DNA of 18,202 nucleotides, from positions 1 to 18,202 of the forward strand of contig DATMMO010000231.1 of the NCBI GenBank assembly GCA_035569695.1, given 5' to 3'. Below are positions 1 through 10,965 of this stretch, in pieces (positions within the stretch are counted from its first letter, which is position 1; each line of letters starts with the position of its first letter). The notes beneath the pieces were generated by a model that was not told where the DNA came from, made no database searches, and saw nothing but the letters and a program-made list of their open reading frames with translations. The stretch comes from DASXMT01 sp035569695. Its GTDB lineage: Bacteria > Actinomycetota > Acidimicrobiia > Acidimicrobiales > RAAP-2. A program made the translations under genes and the position numbers.

Positions 1-435
1 CGCCTCCCACAGGTTGGGGGTGACGACCAGCGCGTGGCCCACCAGGTGGCGACGGTAGGCATCGACACCCTCCGCTTCGAGCAGGGGTCGTCCGGTCGAC
101 GCCACCATGACCGGGTCCACCACCAGGTTGGGGAGCTCGCCGGCGGCAGCCCGTTTGGACACCGCCTCGATGGTCTCCACCGAGGCGAGCATGCCTGTCT
201 TGACCGCGGCAACGGGCAGGTCGGCCAGCACCGCGGCGATCTGCTGATCGACCATGGCGGTGGGGACCCGATGGATGGCCGCCACCGTCACCGTGTTCTG
301 GGCGGTGATAGCCGTCACCGCGGTGGTGGCGAACACGCCCAGTGCGGCCATGGCCTTGAGATCGGCCTGGATGCCCGCCCCCGCCCCCGAGTCCGATCCG
401 GCGATGGTCAGGGCTACGGGGGGATCGGTGCTCAC
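1..435 (-). CDS. thiD: ThiD, hydroxymethylpyrimidine/phosphomethylpyrimidine kinase, partial (N-terminal 145 residues)
   Basis: ThiD phosphorylates 4-amino-5-hydroxymethyl-2-methylpyrimidine twice, giving the diphosphate that thiamine-phosphate synthase joins to the thiazole. The visible part begins with the family's glycine-rich N-terminal signature, GSDSGAGAGIQADLK (residues 13-27). Further on it has AITAQNT, a VKTGML segment and VVDPVMVASTG, all typical ribokinase-fold ThiD motifs. The gene runs off the left edge at about half the usual length of roughly 265 residues, so the ATP/anion-hole C-terminus is not seen. The GTG start overlaps the thiG stop in a GTGA tetranucleotide (432-435), which suggests translational coupling and fixes the start. 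It is the last visible gene of the thiO-thiS-thiG-thiD operon. A ThiE fusion further downstream cannot be excluded because that part is outside the window. Confidence 0.95.
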   Translation of the reverse strand, partial: MSTDPPVALTIAGSDSGAGAGIQADLKAMAALGVFATTAVTAITAQNTVTVAAIHRVPTAMVDQQIAAVLADLPVAAVKTGMLASVETIEAVSKRAAAGELPNLVVDPVMVASTGRPLLEAEGVDAYRRHLVGHALVVTPNLWEA

Positions 436-1322
436 GAGTCGGTGCCGGGACGGCCCTCGATCATGCCGGCGAAGGAGCTGGACGCCTCGGCATGGGTCCG
501 TCTCGGGATGCGGCCCGCTCGGTGTGCGGCCCGGCCGGCCACGACCGCGTCCCGGATGGCCGCGGCCATCAACGCCGGCTGCTGGGCCCGGGTGACTGCC
601 GAGGCCACCAGGACGCCGTCGCAGCCCAGTTCCATGGCCAGGCAGGCGTCCGAGGCTGTCCCGATGCCGGCATCCAGGATGACCGGGACCTCGGCGTCCT
701 CGACGATCAGGGCGATGTTGTGGGGATTGGCAATGCCCATCCCACTCCCGATGGGCGAGCCCAGCGGCATCACCGTGGCGCACCCCACCTGCTGGAGGCG
801 CCGGGCCAGGATGGGATCGTCGTTGGTGTACGGGAAGACCACGAAACCCGCGTCCACCAGGTCTTCGGCCGCAGCCACCAGTTCGATGGGATCGGGGAGG
901 AGCGTGCGGTCGTCCCCGATCACCTCGAGCTTCACCCAGTCGGTCTCGAACGCCTCCCGGGCCAGCTGGGCTGTGAGCACGGCCTCGGAGGCCGTGTAGC
1001 ACCCGGCGGTGTTGGGCAGCACTCGCAGACCGATGTCGTGCAGGAGATCGAGGAGGGACCCTCGAGCGGCCGGGTCCACCCGCCGGACGGCGACCGTGGC
1101 CATGTCGGCAGCCGAGGCGACCAGGGCCGACCGCAGCGACTCCAGGCTCGACATACCCCCCGTCCCCAAGATGACGCGGGAGCTCATGGTGACCCCGTCG
1201 ACCACCCACGCGTCCCCACCAGGCTGGGGCGCACCGGGCCGATCGGTTCCACCGGGCGCCGCTTTGCCGTCGTCGGTCGAGCCGGTGACTGCCTCGTCGG
1301 TGATGGGATTGGACAGGATCAT
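432..1322 (-). CDS. thiG: ThiG, thiazole synthase
   Basis: ThiG condenses 1-deoxy-D-xylulose 5-phosphate, dehydroglycine and sulfur from ThiS-thiocarboxylate into the thiazole phosphate of thiamine. The TIM-barrel signatures are clear: VILGTGG (50-56), TVAVRR (76-81), VLPNTAGCYTASEAV (101-115), VKLEVIGD (130-137) with the expected Schiff-base lysine at K131, VMPLGSPIGSGMGI and VILDAGIGTASDA. The ATG at 1322 gives 296 residues, with about 38 N-terminal residues rich in Gly, Pro, Asp and Thr that typical ThiG proteins lack. An in-frame GTG at 1205, with a GGGGA Shine-Dalgarno-like run 7 nt upstream, would give a protein of about 257 residues that starts where the family usually does. The start is therefore uncertain. 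The function is secure from the motifs and from its position between thiS and thiD. Confidence 0.95.
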   Translation of the reverse strand: MILSNPITDEAVTGSTDDGKAAPGGTDRPGAPQPGGDAWVVDGVTMSSRVILGTGGMSSLESLRSALVASAADMATVAVRRVDPAARGSLLDLLHDIGLRVLPNTAGCYTASEAVLTAQLAREAFETDWVKLEVIGDDRTLLPDPIELVAAAEDLVDAGFVVFPYTNDDPILARRLQQVGCATVMPLGSPIGSGMGIANPHNIALIVEDAEVPVILDAGIGTASDACLAMELGCDGVLVASAVTRAQQPALMAAAIRDAVVAGRAAHRAGRIPRRTHAEASSSFAGMIEGRPGTDS

Positions 1323-1352
1323 CGGGTCAACCGTACCGCTGGTCAGGTCCGA

Positions 1353-1571
1353 TCAGCCCCCGGCCGCGGCCGTCACGATCTCGATCCGGTCACCGGTCGA
1401 CACCTCGGTGGTGGCCCATCGGCTCTTGGACACCACGTCCCCGTTGCGAGCCACGGCCACGCCCTTGGGCGAGGGGCACCAACTGGCCACGATGTCGGAC
1501 ACCGTGGTCCGGGCCGGACCGTCCCACGGGTCCCCGTTGACCGACAGGTGCACCGAGGCGTCCGCGCTCAC
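1353..1571 (-). CDS. thiS: ThiS, sulfur-carrier protein for thiazole synthesis
   Basis: ThiS is a small ubiquitin-like protein whose C-terminal glycine is adenylated and converted to a thiocarboxylate, the sulfur donor to ThiG. The protein contains HLSVNGDPWDG near its start, GVAVARNGDVV in the middle and DRIEIVTAAAGG at the end. The terminal Gly-Gly is the functional hallmark. I chose the GTG at 1571 (72 residues, normal for ThiS) because a GGTGGGG ribosome-binding site (1579-1585) lies 7 nt upstream. A GTG at 1601 would add ten residues but has no comparable site and lies inside a tandem repeat. The gene starts 36 nt after thiO ends and stops 30 nt before the ATG of thiG. Confidence 0.93.
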   Translation of the reverse strand: MSADASVHLSVNGDPWDGPARTTVSDIVASWCPSPKGVAVARNGDVVSKSRWATTEVSTGDRIEIVTAAAGG

Positions 1572-1582
1572 GTCTGGGCCCC

Positions 1583-1622
1583 ACCGCTGCTCATGTCGCA
1601 CCGCTGCTCATGCCGCACCGCT
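1583..1622. repeat. 17-bp tandem duplication at the thiO/thiS junction
   Basis: Two adjacent 17-bp units, 1583-1599 and 1600-1616, differ at a single base (T versus C at the 14th position of the unit). They are followed by the first six bases of a third copy (1617-1622). On the minus strand each unit contains ATGA; the copy at 1608-1611 provides the thiO stop codon. The unit is not a multiple of three, so the copies are read in different frames. Confidence 0.85.
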
Positions 1623-2777
1623 TTGCCGGGATGCGAACCGCTCGGGCCCGAACGGGGCCACGATGTCGGAGGGAGGCGATCCGGTCAGGAGCTTGGAGAT
1701 GGCCTCCGCGGTGATCGGAGCCAGGAGGATCCCGTTGCGGTAATGCCCGGTGGCCACCACGAGCCCGGCCAGGCTGGTGGGGCCGATGGCCGGCGCGTTG
1801 TCGGGCGAGCCGGGACGGAGGCCCACGGTCGTCTCGGTGAGCTCGTACTCGTCCAGCCCGGGCACGATGCTCCGAGCGTCGCGCAGGAGTTCGTAGACGG
1901 AACGGGCCTGGACCGTACAGTCGAACCCCTTTTCTTCCACCGTGGCCCCGACCACCACCGATCCGTCATCCCTGGGCACCAGGTAGCACGTCTCACCGTG
2001 GACCAACCCACGCAGGGTGCGTCCCAACCGGGGCACGCCGGGGGGAGCGGACAGGCGGAGGGTCAGACCCTTGACCGGCCGCACCGGCGGGAGCGTCCGG
2101 GGGGGAAGGCCCTCCAGTTGGTTGGAGTGGCATCCGGCGGTGACCACCACGGCCCCCGCTCGGAGGATTGTCCCGTCGGCCAGCTGGATACCGACGGCCC
2201 GGGGCTCCGGCGACACCTCCACCCCGACGGCCCGATGGGCGATCAGCGTCACGCCGGCCTCCCGGCAGGCGCCCAGGAGGGCGGCGACCAGGAGGCGGTT
2301 GTCCACCTGGTGGTCGCCGGGAACGTCCACTCCGCCTCGCAGGCCCGGCGCCAGCGAGGGCTCGAGGGCCCGGCACTCCCGGGCCGACAGGCGGGTGGCG
2401 TCGAGTCCGAGCCCCTGCTGAAAGGCCAGCACCTCGTCGATGGCCAGGCGATCAGAGGCATCCACCGCCACCACCACCGTCCCCTGCTGGCGATAGCCGA
2501 CGGGCAGGGCCGAATCGGCCTCGAGCTCTCGGGCGAAACCGGGCCAGAGCCGGGCGGCGGTGAGGTTGAGCCGAACCAGGGCCTCCTCCCCATAGTGGGC
2601 CTCGGTGACCGGGGCCAGCATGCCCGCCGCCGCCCAGGTGGCCCCGTGACCCGGTTGGGGATCGACCAGGGCCACGGACAGCCCGGCCCGGGCCGACCGC
2701 CAGGCACTGGCCAGCCCGATGACCCCACCACCGATGAAGACGGCGTCACTGTCGATCGATCCGGCCACGATGGTCAT
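1608..2777 (-). CDS. thiO: ThiO, glycine oxidase (FAD-dependent)
   Basis: ThiO oxidises glycine to dehydroglycine (iminoacetate), which ThiG uses in thiazole formation in aerobic bacteria that lack ThiH. The 389-residue protein opens with a Rossmann FAD site, VFIGGGVIGLASA (13-25), and an acidic strand end, VALVDPQ. ATWAAAGMLAP follows, the ThiO/glycine-oxidase-type segment after the dinucleotide fold. Later segments include GYRQQGTVVVA, VTAGCHSNQLEGLPP, PVRPVKGLTLRL and a C-terminal GLRPGSPDNAPAIGP with ATGHYRNGILLAPITA, all DAO-family substrate/FAD motifs. I chose the ATG at 2777. An upstream extension to 3038 would overlap gltB, and its translation has no family resemblance. Its adjacency to thiS and thiG distinguishes it from other D-amino-acid oxidases. 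Confidence 0.94.
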   Translation of the reverse strand: MTIVAGSIDSDAVFIGGGVIGLASAWRSARAGLSVALVDPQPGHGATWAAAGMLAPVTEAHYGEEALVRLNLTAARLWPGFARELEADSALPVGYRQQGTVVVAVDASDRLAIDEVLAFQQGLGLDATRLSARECRALEPSLAPGLRGGVDVPGDHQVDNRLLVAALLGACREAGVTLIAHRAVGVEVSPEPRAVGIQLADGTILRAGAVVVTAGCHSNQLEGLPPRTLPPVRPVKGLTLRLSAPPGVPRLGRTLRGLVHGETCYLVPRDDGSVVVGATVEEKGFDCTVQARSVYELLRDARSIVPGLDEYELTETTVGLRPGSPDNAPAIGPTSLAGLVVATGHYRNGILLAPITAEAISKLLTGSPPSDIVAPFGPERFASRQSGAA

Positions 2778-2983
2778 CCTACGAGCGGCCAGGCTGGGTC
2801 GATCGGCGCAGGCGAGTCGCTCCTGGCCAGGGACGTCGCCGCCGATGGCCGAGACATATTTACAGTGGGAACCCGGGCAAACCGTGTAGAGTTGACGGAC
2901 CGCAGGGCCAGCGTCGTCCCGGGCGGAAGACCCACCATCCCCCGACGGAGTGACCCTCCCTCGTCCACCGATGGAGAGACCCG
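2778..2983. promoter_or_regulatory. Divergent thiO/gltB intergenic region, presumed back-to-back promoters
   Basis: These 206 bp separate the divergent thiO and gltB genes, so promoters for both should lie here. The only AT-rich patch is at about 2855-2864. On the plus strand it offers TTTACA (2859-2864), with TAGAGT at 2887-2892, but the spacing of 22 nt is too long for a standard promoter. On the minus strand it offers TAAATA as a possible -10, with no good -35. I call the region but not exact boxes. I see no CTGAGA/ACCTGA pair of the thiamine-pyrophosphate riboswitch on the minus strand. A GGAGAG ribosome-binding site (2973-2978) lies 5 nt before gltB. Confidence 0.4.
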
Positions 2984-7594
<4,611 letters not shown>

Positions 7595-7606
7595 GGGGCG
7601 TCGATC

Positions 7607-9115
7607 ATGGGTGACATCAAGGGCTTTCTCAAATTCGGGCGGGAGCTGCCGCCTCGGCGTCCCGTTCCCGTCCGCCTGCGCGACTGGAAGGAGGTCTACG
7701 AGCCCTTCCCGGTCGAGTCCTCCCGCGAGCAAGGGGCGCGCTGCATGGACTGCGGCATCCCGTTCTGCCACGAGGGATGCCCGCTGGGCAACCTGATCCC
7801 CGAATGGAACGACCTGGTCTACCGGGACGACTGGTCCGAGGCCATGGACCGGCTGCACGCCACCAACAACTTCCCCGACTTCACCGGACGGTTGTGCCCG
7901 GCGCCCTGTGAGGGTGCGTGCGTGCTGGGTATCAACTCCGACCCGGTGGCCATCGAGCGGATCGAATACGAGATCGTGGAGCGGGCCTGGTCCGAGGGCT
8001 GGGTCGAACCGGTCAAGGCGGGGACGTCCACGGGCAAGCGAGTGGCCGTCGTGGGATCGGGTCCCTCGGGCCTGGCCGCGGCCCAGCAGCTGGCCCGGGC
8101 CGGACACGGCGTGGTCGTCTTCGAACGGGCGGAGAAGCCCGGCGGTCTGCTCCGATACGGCATCCCCGAGTTCAAGATGGAAAAGGCGGTCCTCGACCGT
8201 CGGCTGGGACAGTTGTCGGCCGAAGGCGTCGAATTCCGGTGCGGCGTGTCGGTGGGAGCGCCGGCGCCGGAGGTGCCCGGGGCAGCCGCCGAGGATGTCA
8301 CCGTGATCGCGGCCCAGTCGCTCCGTGACGACTTCGATGCCGTGGTGCTGGCGGGCGGCGCCACCGTCCCCCGTGACCTGCCCGCCATCGGACGGGAGCT
8401 CCAGGGTGTTCATCCGGCCATGGATTACCTGAAGCCGTCCAACCGGGTCCAAGAGGGTGCGCTGGCCCGGTCGCCCATTTCGGCCGACGGCAAGCACGTG
8501 GTCATCATCGGCGGCGGGGACACCGGGGCCGACTGCCTGGGCACGGCCCATCGGCAGGGGGCCCTGTCGGTGCGACAGCTCGAGATCATGCCCGAGCCCC
8601 CCTCGGATCGGCTGGGCGAGAACCCGTGGCCGACCTGGCCCCTGATCCTCCGCACTTCCGCGGCCCACGAGGAGGGCGGCGAGCGGATGTTCGGGGTGAC
8701 CACGGTGGCGTTCGTGGATGACGGTTCCGGACACGTGAGCGGACTGCGGGGCGAGGAGGTGGAGGTGGCCGTGGGCAACGATGGTCGCCCGGTGTTCACG
8801 CCCATCGCCGAGACCACCTTCGAGCTGCAGTGCGAGCTCGTGTTGCTGGCCCTCGGCTTCATGGGCCCCGAGCCGGGCGGCGTGGTGGCCGAGCTCGGTA
8901 TCGACGTCGACGGCCGATCCAATGTGGCCGCCGACTCGACCTGGTCGACCAACGTCGACGGAGTCTTCGTGTGTGGGGACATGACCCGTGGCCAGAGCCT
9001 GATCGTGTGGGCCATCGCCGAGGGCCGTTCGGCCGCCGCCTCGGTCGACCGCTACCTCATGGGCACCACCGAGCTGCCTGCGCCCCTCACCCCGGGGCAG
9101 CTGGCCCTGCGCTGA
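7607..9115 (+). CDS. gltD: GltD, glutamate synthase small (beta) subunit
   Basis: GltD takes electrons from NADPH onto FAD and passes them through iron-sulfur clusters to GltB. The 502-residue protein has an N-terminal cysteine-rich ferredoxin-like region with two clusters of cysteines: C46, C49, C54, C58, then C97, C101, C105. An FAD-binding VVGSGPSGLAAA (148-159) and an NAD(P)H-binding VVIIGGGDTGADCLG (298-312) follow. The C-terminal VDGVFVCGDMTRGQSL is the usual second FAD contact. A stretch around 218-238 (APAPEVPGAAAEDVTVIAAQ) looks like an insertion relative to common GltD proteins, which go almost directly into the DAVVLA strand. A GAGGGG ribosome-binding site (7593-7598) overlaps the gltB stop codon, so the two subunits are probably translationally coupled. 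Shorter GltD-like subunits occur in other oxidoreductases, but this context makes GltD clear. Confidence 0.97.
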   Translation: MGDIKGFLKFGRELPPRRPVPVRLRDWKEVYEPFPVESSREQGARCMDCGIPFCHEGCPLGNLIPEWNDLVYRDDWSEAMDRLHATNNFPDFTGRLCPAPCEGACVLGINSDPVAIERIEYEIVERAWSEGWVEPVKAGTSTGKRVAVVGSGPSGLAAAQQLARAGHGVVVFERAEKPGGLLRYGIPEFKMEKAVLDRRLGQLSAEGVEFRCGVSVGAPAPEVPGAAAEDVTVIAAQSLRDDFDAVVLAGGATVPRDLPAIGRELQGVHPAMDYLKPSNRVQEGALARSPISADGKHVVIIGGGDTGADCLGTAHRQGALSVRQLEIMPEPPSDRLGENPWPTWPLILRTSAAHEEGGERMFGVTTVAFVDDGSGHVSGLRGEEVEVAVGNDGRPVFTPIAETTFELQCELVLLALGFMGPEPGGVVAELGIDVDGRSNVAADSTWSTNVDGVFVCGDMTRGQSLIVWAIAEGRSAAASVDRYLMGTTELPAPLTPGQLALR

Positions 9116-9155
9116 GCATGTGGACCGGATCGATCCTGACCTGATCTTCGGATTC

Positions 9156-9179
9156 GGGACCGACGAAGCGCTGGGTCCC
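9156..9179. terminator. Possible hairpin between convergent gltD and the downstream minus-strand gene
   Basis: GGGACC (9156-9161) and GGTCCC (9174-9179) form a perfect 6-bp stem with a 12-nt loop in the 94-bp spacer between the converging genes. There is no T-run on either side, so intrinsic termination is unproven. Position is the main support. Confidence 0.3.
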
Positions 9180-9209
9180 CGGGCCACTCGTTGGCGGTGC
9201 TGAGCCCGG

Positions 9210-9506
9210 TCAGCGGTAGCTCCCGATCATGGTTGCCCCCATGGCCAACGGCGCGACATCGCACCGGTCAGCGATATCGGCGACGAAGGCCTGAAAGGCC
9301 GGCACGGACTGCAACGAGTCGGGGTCATCCACGTCGTGCTCGATCACCACGTGGACGAAGCTCACCCCGTCATCGAGCTGGAAGACCTTGTAGGTGAAGC
9401 CCTTGGGCTCCCGTTCGTCCAGCTGGGCGAACACGGCCTCGACCAGTCGCCGGTTTTCCTCGGCCCGCTCAGGCTTGGCCTGGTAGCGCACCACGGTGCT
9501 CTGCAT
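9210..9506 (-). CDS. Small putative dimeric alpha/beta-barrel (ABM-like) protein of unknown function
   Basis: This is a 98-residue soluble protein beginning MQSTVVRYQAKPERAEENRR, followed by a helix (VEAVFAQLDE), then YKVFQLDDGVSFVHVVIEH and a second helix (VPAFQAFVADIAD). It ends near PLAMGATMIGSYR. This beta-alpha-beta-beta pattern resembles antibiotic-biosynthesis-monooxygenase-like ferredoxin-fold domains. No catalytic residues can be assigned, so no reaction is claimed. I chose the ATG at 9506 because a GGGAGAG site (9511-9517) lies 4 nt upstream and the fold starts right there. An ATG at 9575 would add 23 residues without matching structure. It is the last gene of the minus-strand group below the NlpC/P60 gene and converges on gltD. 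The fold assignment is by general resemblance only. Confidence 0.75.
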   Translation of the reverse strand: MQSTVVRYQAKPERAEENRRLVEAVFAQLDEREPKGFTYKVFQLDDGVSFVHVVIEHDVDDPDSLQSVPAFQAFVADIADRCDVAPLAMGATMIGSYR

Positions 9507-9571
9507 CTTGCTCTCCCTGCCGGGGGCCGGGTGGCCGCTCCTGAAGGGAAGACGGCGACCGACAACGGAAC

Positions 9572-9643
9572 TCATCGTCCCCAGCTCACCAACCCCTCGA
9601 TCGTGTGCACCAGGAGACGGTTGTCACCGCCGAGCATCATCAT
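9572..9643 (-). CDS. Possible 23-residue microgene between the NlpC/P60 gene and the small barrel gene
   Basis: Immediately at the stop of the NlpC/P60 gene, the minus strand reads ATGATGATG, opening a 23-codon frame (MMMLGGDNRLL, then VHTIEGLVSWGR) that ends in TGA at 9572-9574. Its start overlaps the stop of the upstream gene. Its stop overlaps an ATG at 9575 that is in frame with the downstream gene, so stop/start overlaps exist at both ends. No Shine-Dalgarno is obvious beyond the coding sequence of the upstream gene. It could be a coupled short peptide, a frameshifted tail of the NlpC/P60 protein, or chance. I do not recognise the sequence. Confidence 0.2.
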   Translation of the reverse strand: MMMLGGDNRLLVHTIEGLVSWGR

Positions 9644-10560
9644 CCGCCGGGCCGCGCCGCGCCGAAGGGCTGGGTGCCGCCCAGGCCGTCGATCCTGACG
9701 TCGACCCCGGTGTAGGGCGCATCGACCATCTCGTCGTTGCCGAGGTAGATGCCGACGTGGCCCGGGAGGCCGGGGGAGTCCTCGCCGGGGTTGAAGAACA
9801 CGAGGTCGCCGGGCTGGAGGCCGTCGAGGGGCACGTGGGGGAGTGCCAGCCACTGCTCCTCGGAGGTGCGGGGGATGGCTATGCCGGCCGCCTTGTAGGC
9901 GCCTTGGGTGAGACCGGAGCAGTCGAAGCCGACCCCCGGGGTCTCGCCGCCCCACAGGTACGGGGTGCCGATTTGGTGCGCGGCGTAGCTGATGGCGGTG
10001 GCCGCGGCCGAGCGGGTCGAGGTGGGGTCAGGGGCGCCGTAGGCCGCGGCGTAGGACAGAACCTCGGTCACGTAGCTCTGGTCGTGGTTGTAGGCGTAGA
10101 TGGCGCCGGGGATATTGGCGCCATCTCTGGCCCCGTTGGCGCACAGCAACCGGGTGGCGGCGTAGATGGCGTCGACCGGGTCGAAGGGGGTCGGCGGGTT
10201 GATCCCCCCGGGGGGCACCGGCGCGCCGTACTCGGCAAACGTGGCCGGCTCGAACTGCATGGGCCCCTCGGCGCCGGCCGAGGAGATCTGCGTGTTCCGT
10301 CCCTGCCCCGTCTCGGCCTCGCCGATGCCGGCCAGCACGGTCCAGGGCAGGCCTGGGCAGGTGGCTGCCGCCGCTTGGTAGGTCTGCAGGTACTCGGGTG
10401 GGATGTCGGCCAGCGCTCGGCCCGAGGGTGTGATGGTGGAGGACGACGTCGTGGAGCCCAGCCCCACCAGCGAAGCCAGACCGGCCACCGCGGCGATAGC
10501 CACGAGCATGACGACCAGCACCAGCCCGCCTCCGATGGCGCCGACGGTGCGCAGGGGCAT
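9640..10560 (-). CDS. Membrane-anchored lytic transglycosylase / NlpC-P60 endopeptidase fusion
   Basis: This 306-residue two-domain peptidoglycan hydrolase has a hydrophobic segment (about 8-35) that acts as membrane anchor or uncleaved signal, then a short Ser/Thr linker. The first domain (about 52-175) looks like a lysozyme/SLT fold, with VLAGIGEAETGQGR placing the probable catalytic Glu at E81. It continues with GAEGPMQFEPATFAEYG and an IYAYNHDQSYV segment. The second (about 185-306) is NlpC/P60: FDCSGLTQGAY gives the nucleophile C214, and GHVGIYLG gives H268. The third polar position appears to be D280 (MVDAP). The ATG at 10560 is preceded by AAGGAAC. Such fusions are common in conjugative elements and in actinobacterial wall remodelling, but no relaxase or type IV secretion gene is visible here. 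It should act outside the membrane. Confidence 0.9.
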   Translation of the reverse strand: MPLRTVGAIGGGLVLVVMLVAIAAVAGLASLVGLGSTTSSSTITPSGRALADIPPEYLQTYQAAAATCPGLPWTVLAGIGEAETGQGRNTQISSAGAEGPMQFEPATFAEYGAPVPPGGINPPTPFDPVDAIYAATRLLCANGARDGANIPGAIYAYNHDQSYVTEVLSYAAAYGAPDPTSTRSAAATAISYAAHQIGTPYLWGGETPGVGFDCSGLTQGAYKAAGIAIPRTSEEQWLALPHVPLDGLQPGDLVFFNPGEDSPGLPGHVGIYLGNDEMVDAPYTGVDVRIDGLGGTQPFGAARPGG

Positions 10561-10580
10561 GAGTGTTCCTTTTGGTTTGT

Positions 10581-10623
10581 GGTCGGGCTCCGGGCCACAC
10601 GGGTCGACGACCAGGGCCCGACC
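10581..10623. repeat. Inverted repeat in the leader of the wall-hydrolase gene
   Basis: GGTCGGGC (10581-10588) and GCCCGACC (10616-10623) are perfect 8-bp complements separated by 27 nt. They lie about 20 nt upstream of the ATG at 10560 on the transcribed minus strand, just beyond the ribosome-binding site. The loop holds a competing GGGCC/GGCCC pairing (10592-10596 with 10615-10619). Function is unknown; in such GC-rich DNA it may be chance. Confidence 0.35.
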
Positions 10624-10930
10624 GGGCGGCCACGGGTGAGAACCGGGGGCCAGGTTGACGGGCCGTTCGACTCGATCGTCCGAGCGAACGCGCCGAGCGC
10701 GATAGGGCGTGGTCCTGGGCAGCGAACCATCCGGGGTGGGCAGGCCGCACGGCGCAGCCCTCCCACCGGCACACGAGGGTGTGAGCGGCCGACTCAGATG
10801 CCGTCCTCGACGAGGAGCGGCGACCGACGGTCCGTCGCCGCAATAGGCAGACGACGAGGCGCACTCGTAGTACACCATCGCCCGGGCCCCGGTGGCAAGG
10901 GCGGCCAACGCCTGTCCCGACCGGCATCGA

Positions 10931-10936
10931 TATGCT
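10931..10936 (+). promoter_or_regulatory. Weak candidate -10 box for the acyl-CoA synthetase gene
   Basis: TATGCT at 10931-10936 matches the TANNNT pattern in an otherwise GC-rich stretch and would give a leader of about 20-25 nt before the GTG at 10966. No recognisable -35 lies at the expected distance, so this is a guess from composition and position. Confidence 0.25.
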
Positions 10937-10965
10937 CGTGAGACCAGTGTCCAGGGAGGTACGCC

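Larger units (their letters stand above)
10561..10965. other. Gene-free divergent spacer upstream of the wall hydrolase and the acyl-CoA synthetase
   Basis: About 405 bp lies between two divergent genes. Open frames cross it on the minus strand (for example back to 10983 in the wall-hydrolase frame), but their translations are Arg/Pro/Gly-rich and show no domain. I see no tRNA, IS terminus or att-like repeat. It contains an 8-bp inverted repeat near the wall-hydrolase start (10581-10623) and a possible promoter for the acyl-CoA synthetase near its right end. The rest is unexplained. Confidence 0.6.

Noticed and set aside
1583..1622. A CRISPR-like or operator array at the thiO/thiS junction.
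   Set aside because: The two copies are directly adjacent without spacers, and only a six-base stub of a third copy is present.
9210..10560. A mobile element around the NlpC/P60 gene.
   Set aside because: No integrase, relaxase, VirB4-like gene, terminal repeats or tRNA target is visible; only the domain architecture hints at such an origin.
10650..10700. A GTTCGACTC-like string reminiscent of a tRNA T-loop.
   Set aside because: No matching acceptor, D or anticodon stems could be built around it.
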